Shown here: positions 20,221-33,135 of the stretch, piece after piece
Numbering within the stretch: the stretch's first letter is position 1
Layout: each line of letters starts with the position of its first letter
Source: Turnera subulata
Lineage: Eukaryota; Streptophyta; Magnoliopsida; Malpighiales; Passifloraceae
Assembly (NCBI GenBank): GCA_028386065.3
Contig: JAKUCV010000163.1
Span: 8,317 to 72,316, forward strand
Direction of reading: 5' to 3'
DNA: 64,000 nucleotides
Translations under genes and position numbers: made by a program
Notes under the pieces: generated by a model
Seen by the model: the letters and a program-made list of their open reading frames with translations, nothing else
The model's database searches: none
What the model was told of the DNA's origin: nothing

Positions 20221-22231
20221 ATGGCAACCTCAACGAAAACCATATCTCCTGCTTCTAATGATCCCCTTCAGATCAGAAGCACCATTACAAAGGTTTGTTT
20301 CAAATAATTTGAGTACTTTTTAAACGTACACTAACACTAGCAAAGTTATATTGAATCCTTTATACTTGTTCTTGAATCCATCTAGTCCAAGTTTTTGGCA
20401 GTACAAGATAGGCCTGTGCCAGTTGAGAGTTAATTCGGACAAGAATTGGAACATAATCCATGCACGAAATGCGATTAAAGTAGCTGCTGATCAAGGTGCA
20501 AGACTTGTTGTATTGCCTGTGAGTTGGTTTGTTCTTTGCTTTTTCTCTTTTTTTGTCATCAAGTTCTCAGAGTGTTCAAGATTCACATTGATTTTTCAAC
20601 CTTTTTTTGTGTGATACAGAAAATGTGGAACTGTCCCTACTCTAGTGATTATTTTCCTGAATTTTCCGAGAACTTTGACGATGTGGATGCCTCCCCGTCT
20701 TTTTCTATGCTAGCAGAAGCTGCTTCTTGTCACGGAATTACTCTTGTTGGCGGGTCTGTGCCTGAAAGGAGCAACAACCGGCTGTACAATACTACTTGTG
20801 TGTTTGGATCAGACGGGAGGCTTAAGGCTAAGCACAGGAAAGTAAGGAGATATATGTTTCCTATACCCTTATCAAATGCCCTTGTTGGGTTTAAATGCAC
20901 AGGCTTGACCAGGAGAGCTGCGTGTTTTCTTTCCTTTTGTAGATCCATCTGTTTGACATTGACGTTACAGGAGATTTTTATTTCAAGGAATCTGACACCT
21001 TCATTGCTGGAGATAATCCAACCATCGTGGATACAGGTGGATGCATATCTGCTGTCAAATTATTTTGTTTCCATCAGTGGTAAGATGTATTGAACCTCTT
21101 TGATGGAGCAAGCAACTGGGTGAATGTTTTGTTTGCAGATATTGGCCGCATTGCAGTAGGAATTTGCCATGATATACGCTTCCCCGAACTAGCTATGCTA
21201 TACAGAGCAAGAGGCAAGCAAAATATTTCTTGTTTCTTGCATATTATTATGTGTTCTGTGCTAAAATAACTGTCTTAGTTCAGGTGCGCACTTAATCTGC
21301 TATCCAGGAGCATTTAACATGAGCACGGGTGAACTGCTATGGGAATTGGTTCAGAGAGCAAGGTGAGAATATGTGTGAACTTATATATCCTTGGTAGATG
21401 CTGCATTAGTAGCCAAAAACTGGCCTTTTGGACTTGAGAGTAATCTTCGTTCAGTGAACTTCCTATGAGCACATTTTCACTTGTCAAGAATTGGTTGGCA
21501 TGCACACTCACTACTTTTTCTGAAAATCTCCAGTTGCGACTGTTGTAGGCTGGCCTGGTTGTTATACGAATTAGGAATTACAGTTTTTGTTTGTGAAAGA
21601 ACAAAATGGATAACATAGAACATCATATGCATCCTCTCTGCTTCAATACTACGTATTAACATATTCTTTTACTCCTTTTTCCTTTTTTTTTTGAATTGCC
21701 GGGCAATTGATAATCAGGTACTTTTTTTATATGTGTACCATGAATTTAAGGTAACTGGAACGTTGTTGTATAATGGAGGTAGTTATTCGTAGCTACTTGT
21801 TCACCTTCTCGAGATTCTACTGGAGGCTATACAGTGTGGGGGCATTGAACTATTGTTGGACCAGTAAGGGGAAAACTTTTGAGTCTGTCAGTTTTATTTA
21901 GATAACAAATGCAAGAAGAAATTGTCAATGAAGAAAAGTGACCGTATCTTGATGTCTTTTGAACAGTTTGGTGAGATGATTGCAACTTCTGGCTTTGAAG
22001 AAACAATACTGATTGCTGAGGTTAATCTTTCTGAATTTCAGCAGAGGAGGTAATTTTCAAGTCCAAAGTTGTAACTATTTTTCACGTTGATATGGTAGTA
22101 CTTCGTATAAAGTTTGTAACCTTACTTTTTGAAGTTTTTACCTCTACAGGGAGACTATCCCACATGAAAAGCACAGGCAAGAAAGCATTTGCCAATTTCT
22201 GGACATAGATAGAGAGATAAGTGGTAAATGA
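20221..22231 (+). pseudogene. Omega-amidase (nitrilase-like, NIT2 type), inactivated
   Basis: Omega-amidases hydrolyse alpha-ketoglutaramate and relatives with a Glu-Lys-Cys triad. The exons are MATSTKTISP..., YKIGLCQLRVNSDKNWN, a long exon with LVGGSVPERSNNRLYNTT and LKAKHRK (Lys present), IHLFDIDVTGDFYFKESDT, RIAVGICHDIRFPELAMLY (Cys present) and ICYPGAFNMSTGELLW. Lesions follow. The catalytic Glu in VLPEMWN is Lys (AAA at 20620). The acceptor before the AIDNQ exon (about 21705) has CG instead of AG. The VATCSPSRDSTGGY exon has a TGA at 21846-21848 (expected WGHSTLVGP). The last two exons (EMIATSGFEETILIAEV, then to 22231) are open but diverged. The GC donor at 21214 may be natural. Confidence 0.88.
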
Positions 22232-23020
22232 TTGTTGGGATGTAGTTAAGACGGCCTTCATAAGAACATACCTTTTCTTTTTGTTATCTGTTAAGTTCTG
22301 CTTGGGGAAACTTGGGATGTCTAATTGGCTAACACCCTGAGCAGAATATTAGATAAAATGTCCCATGGTATTCAGTTCTTACAGTGATTCCAAATGGAGT
22401 AAAAGTTAGGTGGCTGGCTCTATCTATAAAACTTTAACTTGGAACATTTTGCCTTATTTGCTCTTTGCGAAATCTGTCTAAATAATGTCTTGATATGGTC
22501 CTTCCGTGGATTGGAATTGGCCAGGTGGAAGCTGGATTAATGTCGTTTGCTCTATAATTCTATTTGTTTCTCACAACCCCCCATTGGAAGTTTCAAGTTC
22601 CTCTATGGTCCATTTGTGCAGGAATTAGACTTGCCCGGTGAGCAGTTATTTTTGTAGACTTGGTAGTGATATAACCCAAGTACAACCCAAGTACAAGAGG
22701 TTACACAAATTGCCATGGTAGTGCAAATGTCCTGTAAGGTTTTGACGAACAGCTCAGGCAATCCAACTAAAACAAAACAAAGCGGTATGTGTAAACTAAT
22801 TGAACAGAATCCCAACGAACCAGCTGTATGTTGAATCGGTGGTGCCGTGGAGGCTGTTTTTTCTAATAGTTCTTTCTTTTGGTAACGTGGTTGTTCTTAT
22901 AATTCAAGGAGCTAGCTACCTAATTGAGGGAGAAAAAAACACTACATATGAACAAATTCCAGTCTTCCATCCACCCTCCTATTTAAGGAATTCAGTTAAC
23001 CCAAAAAAACATGAAAAAAA
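22232..23020. other. Spacer, no gene seen
   Basis: AT-rich text with short frames only. Nothing recognisable is seen between the omega-amidase pseudogene and the tRNA. Confidence 0.5.
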
Positions 23021-23091
23021 TGCGCATCCGGGGAATCGAACCCCGGTCAGTACCGTGGGAGGGTACTATGATACCACTACACTAGATGCGC
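23021..23091 (-). tRNA. tRNA-Gly (CCC anticodon)
   Basis: The 71-base gene folds as a standard cloverleaf. The acceptor is GCGCATC/GATGCGC with discriminator A. The D arm contains TAGTGGTA. The anticodon stem GTACC/GGTAC encloses the loop CTCCCAC, giving anticodon CCC. The T arm is CGGGG-TTCGATT-CCCCG. It has no intron. Box B (GGTTCGATTCC) is intact. Confidence 0.95.
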
Positions 23092-23655
23092 TTTGGCGTG
23101 AAACCAAAGAAATTGATTAAACTACTAACTAGAAATCGTAGCCCGCCTAGCATTAAAGGTAGCCAAGTCTTGGGTTGGGCCTCTCCCATACTACGGCGAC
23201 CTTCGAAGAAATTGTACCCAAGCAAGAGCGGAAGTGCTTGACTGATAATGTAAGTGATGGCATGGCACTTGGTACTTGGTAGAGACGGATCATCATAAGA
23301 ATTTGCCCCTTCCTAAACGCCGACTTGTACGATTCACTTGGAGTGTCTTAGTGGGCTTACTGTCCAATTGGATACCAAATGCCTCTCGCTTTCCGACAAC
23401 CTCTCCTATTTGCTACCTCCTACTTGTAAATGGCAGAATCAATCATATAATGTCGTCCGTTAAAATTGAAGAGTACGATGAAGTCATGTAGGGATTGCAA
23501 TCTTTCATTTCATTTATTATCCCAAATTAAATCCTTGCACCTAATAGTGGAACATCTACATGTAGCTGCTAGTTTTTTCCCTCTTGGACTTTCTATTGCC
23601 TCAGCTATTTGCACTTTTCTGTTTAGCCTCTTGATTTCAGCTACAGATGAATGTC
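23092..23655. other. Spacer, no gene seen
   Basis: Mixed-composition sequence with no supported frame or repeat. Confidence 0.45.
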
Positions 23656-23733
23656 TTTTTTGCAGATATGGACTGCATCTAAGCCATGATATACGTTTCT
23701 CTGGACTATATATATCTACGCTATAAAGAGAGA
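23656..23733 (+). pseudogene. Second, highly decayed copy of one omega-amidase exon
   Basis: TGCAGATATGG, then GCCATGATATACGTTTCTC and a CTATA-AGAGAGAG end, align with the omega-amidase exon at 21138-21213 (TGCAGATATTGG ... GCCATGATATACGCTTCCC ... CTATACAGAGCAAGAG). Two small gaps are needed. No other exon of this copy is convincing. It implies an older duplication of that gene. Confidence 0.5.
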
Positions 23734-24098
23734 GCCGGACAGGAGCATGTTTCAGAAAGGAATCATAAATTAGTGTCCTGGTTTTCTTATTGATCACTTG
23801 ATCCTTACATGATTTAATCTAACAATTTGGAGTGTACATTAATTGCACAACTGCGGATAATCAAGACAAGAACCAAATGTTACATCACAACTTGGGAGCA
23901 TGAAACTAGCTGTAGTAGTAGGCCTCCATGCACAAGTTCATACCAACCAGGCCCAGCTGCTATACTACCCTTCTTCATGTCTGCCATAGTATTTAAAGAC
24001 CAGTAAGTAAGTGCAATAAAATGTTGGTCCAACAAATGCAATTTAGCTTAAACCCTCAAAAGAAGTGATCAAATAAACATTCCATGAGAAAAAAGCAC

Positions 24099-24302
24099 CT
24101 AGGAACACAAAAATGCTTCACTTACGTTGGGGCATCTTCTTAGGCATGGGATCAGACAAGTAATAGGAGATCTGGCGTCAAAACAATCTCCTTCACATTT
24201 TCTTTCACAGTCAGCAGAGATAGCTTGGACGTTGGCTATTGAGAGGAGGAGAGTCATTGCTATGACTGTTAACAGAAGCCTGATTAAAAATTTGTTCTCC
24301 AT
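24099..24302 (-). CDS. Small Cys-rich secreted peptide, thionin-like
   Basis: The 67-residue frame has a clear signal peptide (residues 1-27: a charged start, then a Leu/Ile/Val/Ala-rich core ending near VQA). A short mature part follows with seven Cys, spaced CxxxC xxxC early and CxxxC xxxC later, plus one at the end. The pattern resembles the plant thionin-like family, but not the classical KSCC thionins. A minus-strand TATA-like CTATAAATAT lies about 95 bases upstream (24391-24400). The role is unknown; a defence or signalling peptide is a guess from the class. No intron is needed. Confidence 0.6.
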   Translation of the reverse strand: MENKFLIRLLLTVIAMTLLLSIANVQAISADCERKCEGDCFDARSPITCLIPCLRRCPNVSEAFLCS

Positions 24303-25200
24303 GACTGCAGATCACTAAGCACAATCTTTTTTTTTTTTTCTTGGTAGTAACTTAGCTCAATCTTTTATTGTTTCAGGTAAAAGTCCTTAAGTATATTTAT
24401 AGGGTTAGATGGAGGAGAATTATTTTTTTGAATTGAAGAGAGAAGAACGTTACATAGTCATGAGGAAAGCACCATTCAAGTCCCCCAGGACTGTGCTCAA
24501 TACACCTCGTTGGATATGATTATGGCAAAACAATATCATCAACATTAGGTGCAATGTTATGATCCAAATTATTCCCCGTTTCCATGTATGCATAAAGGAG
24601 ATTCACAAAATTATCGACTCTCTCCCAAGAATGTCTTACGTTTTCTTCCTAAATAGAGAAAATATAAAATGTTTATGTCAAGTTATCTTCATAAAATTTT
24701 ACGTCTTGGAGATGGATAACACTACATTGGGACAAAAACAGAAAGGAAATCGTACATATTAGGCAAATTGCAATATGATTCGCAATATTATGTGATGCCA
24801 CGTTGTGATTATCCTTATCCTCCTGATTTTTTGTCTTTTCAAGCAATGAGTGTAAATCTTTGTTTTGGTGATTAATGTTTCCTTTGGTGATTAATTTGGT
24901 TTGATGACTGGATGTGCATGAAATAAGAAGAAATACAATATGAAACATTAAAGGAAAGTCAATCTACACAATACAACAGATCCGCAGTCAAAAAACTGCA
25001 GGGTACTACATTAAACATTGTCTTACTAAGTACTACTAACACATCTTATGATTAATAAAACTAGTGGAAAAAGACAGGAGATACAATACAAACATTATCT
25101 ATTGTTGTGGGTCTTCAGGACCTTATTTCTTATAGCACAGAGTAACATACAACAGAACACTATTGCTTTTATCTTCCATTTGTTGCTTCTGGTGTTCGAT
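24303..25200. other. AT-rich spacer
   Basis: It contains the upstream region of the Cys-rich peptide gene and otherwise no supported gene. Confidence 0.45.
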
Positions 25201-27216
25201 CTAGTGCTCCCCCTCATGATTAGATCCATTCAATTTGACCATGATTGTTCCACCATCACAACCAAATGCAACCCTGAGAATACAAGAATCAAGTCAAGGA
25301 ATTTACTTTGGAGAATGAACTAAAGATAGGAGTGACTTGAAGAACATGACTGTATACTTTAGCAACTGGCTTTAATCAGGTTCAGACAACAGTGGAACAA
25401 ATTTGGATGGATAAACTTACTTGTCAGAACCTTCTAATGATCCAATAGCCCAAACTCTTTCAAGACCATAGTCTAAAGTACTAAGGGGCCTGCAAGTTAT
25501 TCAGAATCATTGAGCAGTTTAGAAAATACAAATTAGAAGAGCATAATAATAGGAAAGAGATTGAAACTACATACTATGCTGCATGTCCTAAGACTTAAGT
25601 GTGATTTAGAATTTGTCGATCGAATAAGAATTACCTTAAAGCTTTGGCGTCCCATGTACGGATTGTTCCATCCTCAGAAACAGTGATTATGATGGAAAAC
25701 TCTGGATGCGCAGAGACTGCAGTTACATTGTGCTTGTGGCCTTCTAATGTTTGGACACAACTTTTTGTCTCATAATCCCAAACCTGTTATCATTGCATTT
25801 GGTAAAGAAAACAACATGCAAATTAGCTAGCAAGAACGCATACAATCTCACAATAGCCCTAGAAGAAAAACAGGAAAAAAAAAAAAGAGGCTAACAATTG
25901 CAGAATTGCTAACCTTAACTGTCTGATCATCAGATCCACTCAGTAGCAAAGGTTTTTCACCACCCACAAAGTAATGAACACAATTTATCCCTTTTGAATG
26001 GCCATCCAATGTAGCAACTGGAGTTGAGGAACCGAGATTCCAAATCTGAAACAAGAGACATATATGTAACAGGTGACATACACATATAATTGTAGATTCA
26101 AGAAGAAATTAGCTAGAACCAGGCCCAGTTATACCTTTATGGTGCTGTCAAGGGAAGCACTAGCAAAAAAGTTGGTATCTTTTGGATCAAACACAGCTTG
26201 CATCACATAATGTGAATGTCCCTCAAAGCTCCTAGTGCACTCCCAGTCCTTCTCCCAATCCCAAATCTTGATAAGCTTGTCATCAGAAGTTGACAGCACA
26301 CAAGGAAGAGTAGGGTGGATAGCAAAGCATCTAATGTAGTCTGTATGTGCCTCAAAGTCTTTGATCAACTCCATTGTGTTATAGTTGTAGACCCTAACAA
26401 ATTTGTCATCTGCTCCTGTGACAATCCAGTGTTTTCTAGCAATAAACTTTGCTGATCTCACTGCAAAGATATGTAGATTTTTAGATTTTGGTCCATGACA
26501 ACTAAATCTTCCTTGAAAACCAAAGCAAATAAATTAATATAATGAGTTCAAAAACACAAGGCAGATATATACCTGGTGACTCAGTAACCTTAAAGGACTT
26601 CTCCTTGGTCTGACATCAATTATACAAGTTCCAAGTTAGCAATAAATAAAATGACAGGACAAGCAGAACAAAACGAATAGCTAGAAAGAAATTAAATAAG
26701 CAGGCCAAGTATCTTACCTGTGTCTGGTAGTTCCAGATACACACATTTCCAGAGTACAAACCCACTAAAATCCTGTACCAATACATATATATGGTGTTGG
26801 TATGCTCTTCATGACACAGATATTTTTAAATGTGAAGTGATAAACTAGAATTGGCAAAGATAAAACTTTTAAGTTACCATGGTTCTGTAGGATGCAGATC
26901 CACAGACTTTACCCTTTCTGAAATCTGTGTAAACACTTTCTGTAAAACAAGACAAGCATAATATCATTAGAAACAAGTCAAGCATAACACTGATACGGCA
27001 CGGGGAGTATATATCACATAAAGCACAGAAGTTAGAGTGGCCACAAGAAGAGAGTAACACAATATATACCTCAATTTGCAAAGCCAGAGCCTGCCACCAA
27101 TGCCAAGTAAATGTGAAACAAACGAAGCAAAAATGATTAGTGCAAGATACTAGCTTGTTTGTCAAGGGAATAATTATATTCACAAATTGCAGAAAAGCAA
27201 ATACAAAGCTTACCAT
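25201..27216 (-). CDS. Short coatomer beta'-like protein (COPB2 copy 2), first WD40 propeller only
   Basis: Exon 1 is the ATG alone (27214-27216), followed by GTAAGC. Exon 2 (27070-27090) gives ALALQIE. Exon 3 (26878-26939) gives [20 protein letters not shown], and exon 4 (26718-26772) gives [17 protein letters not shown]. Later exons read [98 protein letters not shown] and [17 protein letters not shown]. It stops at 25201 after HEGEH. All junctions are GT-AG and the frame is open. The protein has roughly 310 residues against about 900 for full beta'-COP. It lacks the second propeller and the alpha-solenoid, so it could not build a normal coat subunit. It could bind dilysine cargo tails or be a decaying gene. 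Confidence 0.75.
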
Positions 27217-27835
27217 CTTCTTTCTGATTAGTATAACACACTAAGGCAGTAAGGCAATGATTAGTTAAAATTGTGAAGGGTATGAAGGGAGAAGATAATG
27301 GAGGAACCCTTTATATAGGTATTGGATGCTTCGAGGTTAAGGTATTGGAACTTGTCTGTATATGTCTGTCGTTCTTGCCTACCAAGTTTTACTCCATGGA
27401 AGCACATGGTGGAATCTTAGATTAATTCCTGAATGTGTCATCGGAGTTCCCTGAACCATAGATTTATTGTCATGTCAATGAACATACGGCTGAGATTGAG
27501 TTTCAATATCCAGCTAATTTTGACTTTGTCTTCGACAGACACAACAAACGTAAGGTCCTAACTCCCAAGTCTGTCCATTTTTTTCCTGGGGAAAAAAGAA
27601 GACTTAACGGTATTTCTTCGAAGATGAGATTAATCTCGTAGTTGGTCGCCCACTTCACGACGTCTCGAAAGCGAACCATAAAGGGACCCCTTGAAGAGAA
27701 AAATGCAAAAACCATAAACGGGCCCTGGTTTTCCTTTCTTCTCTTTTGTTTGACTCTTGCCTTTTGTCAGCCCATGACGGATGTCTCATTTGGACCGCAG
27801 TAGCCCATCAAAACGAGTGACATTTTGAGTCTGGG
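27217..27835 (-). promoter_or_regulatory. Promoter of COPB2 copy 2, duplicated from the copy 1/NIP7 region
   Basis: Near-identical stretches match 18418-18990, including CCCTTTATATAGG (TATA, about 27309) and the GACACAACAAACG and AACGGGCCCTGG blocks. Similarity ends at about 27830 (GACATTTTGA). This marks one edge of the COPB2 tandem duplication. Confidence 0.65.
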
Positions 27836-30800
27836 TCATTTCTGGGCCTGGATCCGGTTGAAAACCGATGATTTTTCACCCGGTCCGGTTTTGAATTGAA
27901 TTTATCGGAATTTTGTAGACTTTTAAGATATTATCATATTATAGTTAGATTAAAATATTTTAGGATTTTTTACAATATTTTTTTTGTTTTTATTTTTCTA
28001 TTATATTAGGAAAAGAAGAAGAAGAAAGAGATTAAAAAAACAAGAAAATATGAAAACAAAAAAGAGGAAAAAAATATGTATAATTTGATAAAAATTATGT
28101 GGATAAAAAATATGTATTTGTGTATAGTACATAACAAATCCCTAAAAATTATAATTGAGAATTTATTTTTTTAGAAAAATAAATATTAACCAAGCCCGTG
28201 GAACCTACCCCACCCCACTGGTGGTGAGTGAACTAGTTAATAATTAAAGAAACTAGAGAATTAGAACGGATTACTATGCATATGATTAAACAGAGTTATA
28301 GGTTTACTCCAAAAAAACAGAATTATCGGATATCATTTTATCAATTCCTACCCAAATAACACTGTTCTTTGCAGTTTACAATGATTGAATCCATTACTTG
28401 CGGCTAAGAACATGGTCTAACAAAGTTGGTTTCTAGGTTTCATCCTTGTATCTCGACCACAGTTTTACTTGGTCGGGATTGAAGATTTGTAGTGGAGAAA
28501 GATAATTAGTAAATACAGTGCATCCCATTTATTAATATGCTGCAATATATGGATAAGAACGATGCCACTGAAACAAGTTATTGCACCCTAGATATGTGAT
28601 AAATGGAAGTGATGACCGTCTGCAAATATTAAGATGGGGGAAAATCAGTACAAATGCACAATCCTCCATTTTTGTGACAATACTTCAATTTTTGGGATTT
28701 TCTTGGAAGTACTTAACTTAAATCCATTCGATATTGGCTAATATTCATACTTTTCTATCGTTTGTGCTCATTGTAGTTTTGGTACGCATAATATATAGAA
28801 CTAGACTCAACTTCGTTTTGGTGTATATAAGCATTGGATTAAAGAGTAAACAGGAAACAATAGGATAATATGTCCCAAGCGTGTTCATGAATCGCCCTCA
28901 ATCCTGTCAAGCATCCAACAAAATTATAGGTTTTGATGGACTTCAACGCCATGCTTTGATGTGCCAAATGCCCACATGGCCTTCTAGCATAAATAAGAGA
29001 TGGGAAATTTAAATTAAAATCAATTAGATAGTATTAATCAGAAGCCTGAACCTAATCTAAGCATGATTGTGAATGGAAAAGTGCAATTAAGTAGTTTTTT
29101 TTCTTTCGTTTGGGAGAAAAGTGAAAAGAAAGTGGTGTACAATAGCAATTAAGACAAGAAAGAAACCAAGTACTCAAGTGGAAATTGTAGGTATGGAATT
29201 CTTTAAATGGGGAAACACCAAAGATAGGATTTGCGAAATGATGTCACAGACAAATCGGAAGAAAATGAAACCATTATATCAGTCAACAACTGCGAGAAAA
29301 ATGAACCGAACCTGCACTTGCTGGTCTCTCTTCCTCGCTTTATGTGCATTAGGCTCTAGTTTACTTCTCTTATTATTCCAGTGGTAATGCATCACAATGG
29401 AATTATCGGGTGGAAGGTTCATGCTTTATGTCCGTTGGGGTCTCACATTTTCTGTTTCATGATCATACACATCTAATTCAAACTAATATTGCACAATTTT
29501 AGATTTTATCATCTAATAGTCATGTCTATAGTCAAGCTGTTACTGAAATGACAATTTTTTTTTTTCATGCGTGACTAGGGATTCAAGTTTTTTGAACCAT
29601 TAGTAGTGTTTCATTCAATCTTTTCACTTAAGGCGTAACCAGCACAAACTTGACAAGTGTTTATGTACATAATCCTCTAGGCTCTAATAATCATGTCTGT
29701 TTGCATAGCTTCACATAGAGACCCTATAAAACCAGAACCTAAAATGAAGCATCCAATAGTGCCTTCACCACTAGAGGATTAATGGTACAAAATGCGCAGT
29801 CCCTTCTGAATTTTAACATGACAACAAGAGGCCCTAATCCAAGTTGACTTTAGTGGGCGCCCATAGTACTTGAGCTCATAAATCCCAGAAATGGGGTCAA
29901 TCAAAGTAATGATTGTAACCACAGAATTATTGTGTGAAAAGTGTGCCAAAGTTTAAAGGGACCAAGTATATTCCAAGAATAAGCTCCCCCACTCAGTTCC
30001 CTTATCAATGTCCCCTTAAGATCTTTAGTAGAATTCACTCCTCATGGCTGTGACCTAGGTTTGGACCCTATGTATATAGTCAAATGCACCACTATGTCAA
30101 CTGTTTTCTTACATGTTTTCTTATGCTAGAGACCCATTTTGACATTCACTTAGCGGGACTCATTGGATGGTAGTAATGGGCTTGCTTTGGTTAAGTTGAG
30201 TTCTTCTTTCTCCCCAAGATTTTCTGCAAACAGAAGGTTGCACTTTTGGTAGGGCCTTTAATGGGCCCTCCATTTCCAAACTGATTATTGGTATTCGGCA
30301 CCCAACTTCTCTAGGTATATATCGTGTGTAGGCCATGCTTTTTATTCATTTTATTTCTGATATTTTCATAGCGTTCGCTTTTTCTTTTTCTTTTGTTCAT
30401 TTTCCTCCTTTCACAATCGTTTTCTAAATAAAGGGCAATTAATCTTTTCTCTTCCTAGTTCCTAGATTTAAATACAAGAACCAAGAATGAGGAAAGAGCC
30501 CTAAATGATAAATCTCCACATATAATTAGAAGTATATGTACAGCACCGTATTAGTGCGTTGAAAAAGCTCTTGTGTTGTCACTAATCCGAACCAAAGGTC
30601 CTTCAAGCTACTATAGCTAGGCTCATTTCAAGAATATCAGCATACAAATTGTTTAATACCCACCTCACGTACAAAGTTACTTTGACTGATAAAAAAGAGA
30701 GCAGAAAGTTTTAAAGTTGTAAACTTTACTCACACATAGCTCTAAGCCAAAAAAAAAAAAAGAGCAGCAATTTTTTTTTGTTATTTATACCAAAGAAATA

Positions 30801-32959
30801 AAAAAAATTGGTGTCATGCCATTAGGTGTTGAAGCCATAGCCCTATAAACTGGCCTGCTATATTGCAAGAATCAACATACCATTTATGGATTCCCAGAGA
30901 TGGCACACCATGTGTATCTATCTATCTCTTTTGAACAAGTGTGTATCAATCTAGCTACCAATTGCTGCCAACAACGCAATGAGAATATTCCCCGCAATAT
31001 ATATCATAGAAATGGGTTCCAATAGAAAGCTACACGTAATTAAATCTAGTTCATCAATTGTGGGAACAATATATTAAACAAAGATCAGTTTTCCTGCACA
31101 ATATAGAGTATCTGACTTTTGCTCTCAACTTCAAAGTATGGGAACCAAGACCTGCTGCCTCTCGCCGCATACAAATAGACCACAACCATGAACAAATTGG
31201 CTATTCGAGGCAATGTCATTGTCTCCTCCAAATTTGGCCATTTGAGATTGCACAAAAAAAAAAAAAAGGAAGAAAGAATCTGTTAAATGTTCAATGCCCT
31301 CCAGTAGAGTCAAAAGTATTCTCTCTTTTTTTCTTTTTCTCGTGAAATATTTTTTTGCTAGTGGTTAATGATATAATGCTTGTAAGTTGGCAAATCAGGA
31401 GATTGTTCAAATAAGCAGAAACTTTTGACTTTACTGGTATAGGATTCGTTGCTGCAGAGGATCAAAAGTGAGTTCAGACTTCAGGGAAGCATTATTCCAC
31501 AAAGCTCCAACTTGTTATTAATATATGTTACTTCACAGACCTAACTGCATAAAAAATTTAATCATCGTGCAAGAGAGAAAAGAGATGTAACTAGTTAAAA
31601 ATAAAAATGCAGCTTCTCTTTAATGACTACACTGAAGGAGACATATGTATAATAGTCTTGATGCACCTAACTGTATACAATTTTGTAGTCCAAAAGGATA
31701 TATAATAGTTAATATACAGCTTCTCTTTTAATTACGACTACACTGAAAGTATTACTGATCAAAATTTTATTTCTACAATATTACTGTATAACTAAACTCA
31801 TGAAGCCTACTATTATACTATTCGAAGCAACTATAGTGAGAATATATCTAATTAAGCAAAAATTTTTGTAAGGATATATGTTCATACCTATATCTAAACT
31901 TCTCCACATGATGATCAACAAAAAATATATCAGAGCTTTTTTGCAAGTAATAATTATGAATCTGAAATCAATCTTCCATGACCTAAGTAGGGGAAACTAA
32001 AAGGAGAACAAGAAAAAGAGTAGAACTATACTTTCTTTTTGATTTTCCGTCGGGTAGCTTTGCCCCCAATTACCCCCGAATAATCGGGATTCTCTACTCC
32101 AAGCCAAAATCTCACTTAAGGAACCAAATTGTTTACCACTTAGACCAACTCTATTAGAACTACTTTACTCCTCTAATAGGATCATATATAATTGTGAAGA
32201 TAAGTCAAGACGTGGCAGCTCATCTACCAAAAAGAAGGCAGATTTCTGCCAAGTATTAATTAGTTCTTAATACTGCAACTTGGGCCTTACTTAATGCACT
32301 AATTTTTAGCTAGTCATGTTTTGTGCTTCGCCATATAACATGTGTGTATTATGATGGGCAATGTACGTGCTTTTTAGAGCACACTCCTACTTTCATCAAA
32401 TCATTTCTAATAAGCACTTACTTAGAAAAGCCACTTTTCTTGAACCCTTTTGGGTATTAACTATATTAAGTTAAATACGATCACTAACCCAGAATCAAAC
32501 CAAATGGATTCCTTTACCCATCACAAGATTACGGTTCGATCACAGCAGACTGATGTCTGTAGGGAAATCCAGGTGGAATCTATACATTGGTGGGATATTT
32601 CATCTTTTTTATGTTTTATACATATTTATTGCAATTATATGATAAGATCATGATAAGCTCCTGCAAAAACCTAACTTAAATTGAACTGCCATGAAATAGA
32701 AAAACCAAACTAAAACAGTTGGTCAAGATTTCCAGACTCAAGTCAAGGCACGTTTTGGTCAAAAGAAACAAGTATTGGTCTAGCTTAGCACTAGCTCTTT
32801 ACGGGAAATCAACTTGTAAGAATATGTAAGATTATATTTTTGTGCCCGATTAATGCCATGCGTATAGAATAAACTATGGAAAATATGATCCATGTGGAAA
32901 AATGTAAGTTGGTATTATCGTAAGCAGTGAGTCTTGTTTTTTTTAGAAGAAAAAAGAAG

Positions 32960-33135
32960 TCCGTACAACAACCCATTTCTTATCACATTTGTCAACACAA
33001 TATTTTCCATTGGGTTCGATCCCTGCCCTTAGGAATGGAAAAAAAATTATTGGCCAGCTTTTTACCTCTTCATAGGAGCTTCCCGGAGCCAAGGGCAATT
33101 AATCTATGCGTCCGGCGGTGGATATCCTGACTAGA
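32960..33135 (+). mobile_element. Possible SINE-like fragment
   Basis: GGGTTCGATCCCTGCC at about 33010 looks like an RNA polymerase III B box, and CTTCCCGGAGCC and GCGTCCGGCGGTGGATATCC follow. The A box and target duplication were not found, so this is weak. Confidence 0.2.

Noticed and set aside
29121..29387. 88-residue frame with a hydrophobic tail
   Set aside because: No recognisable domain, poor context and no splice or promoter support; the composition fits chance in AT-rich DNA.
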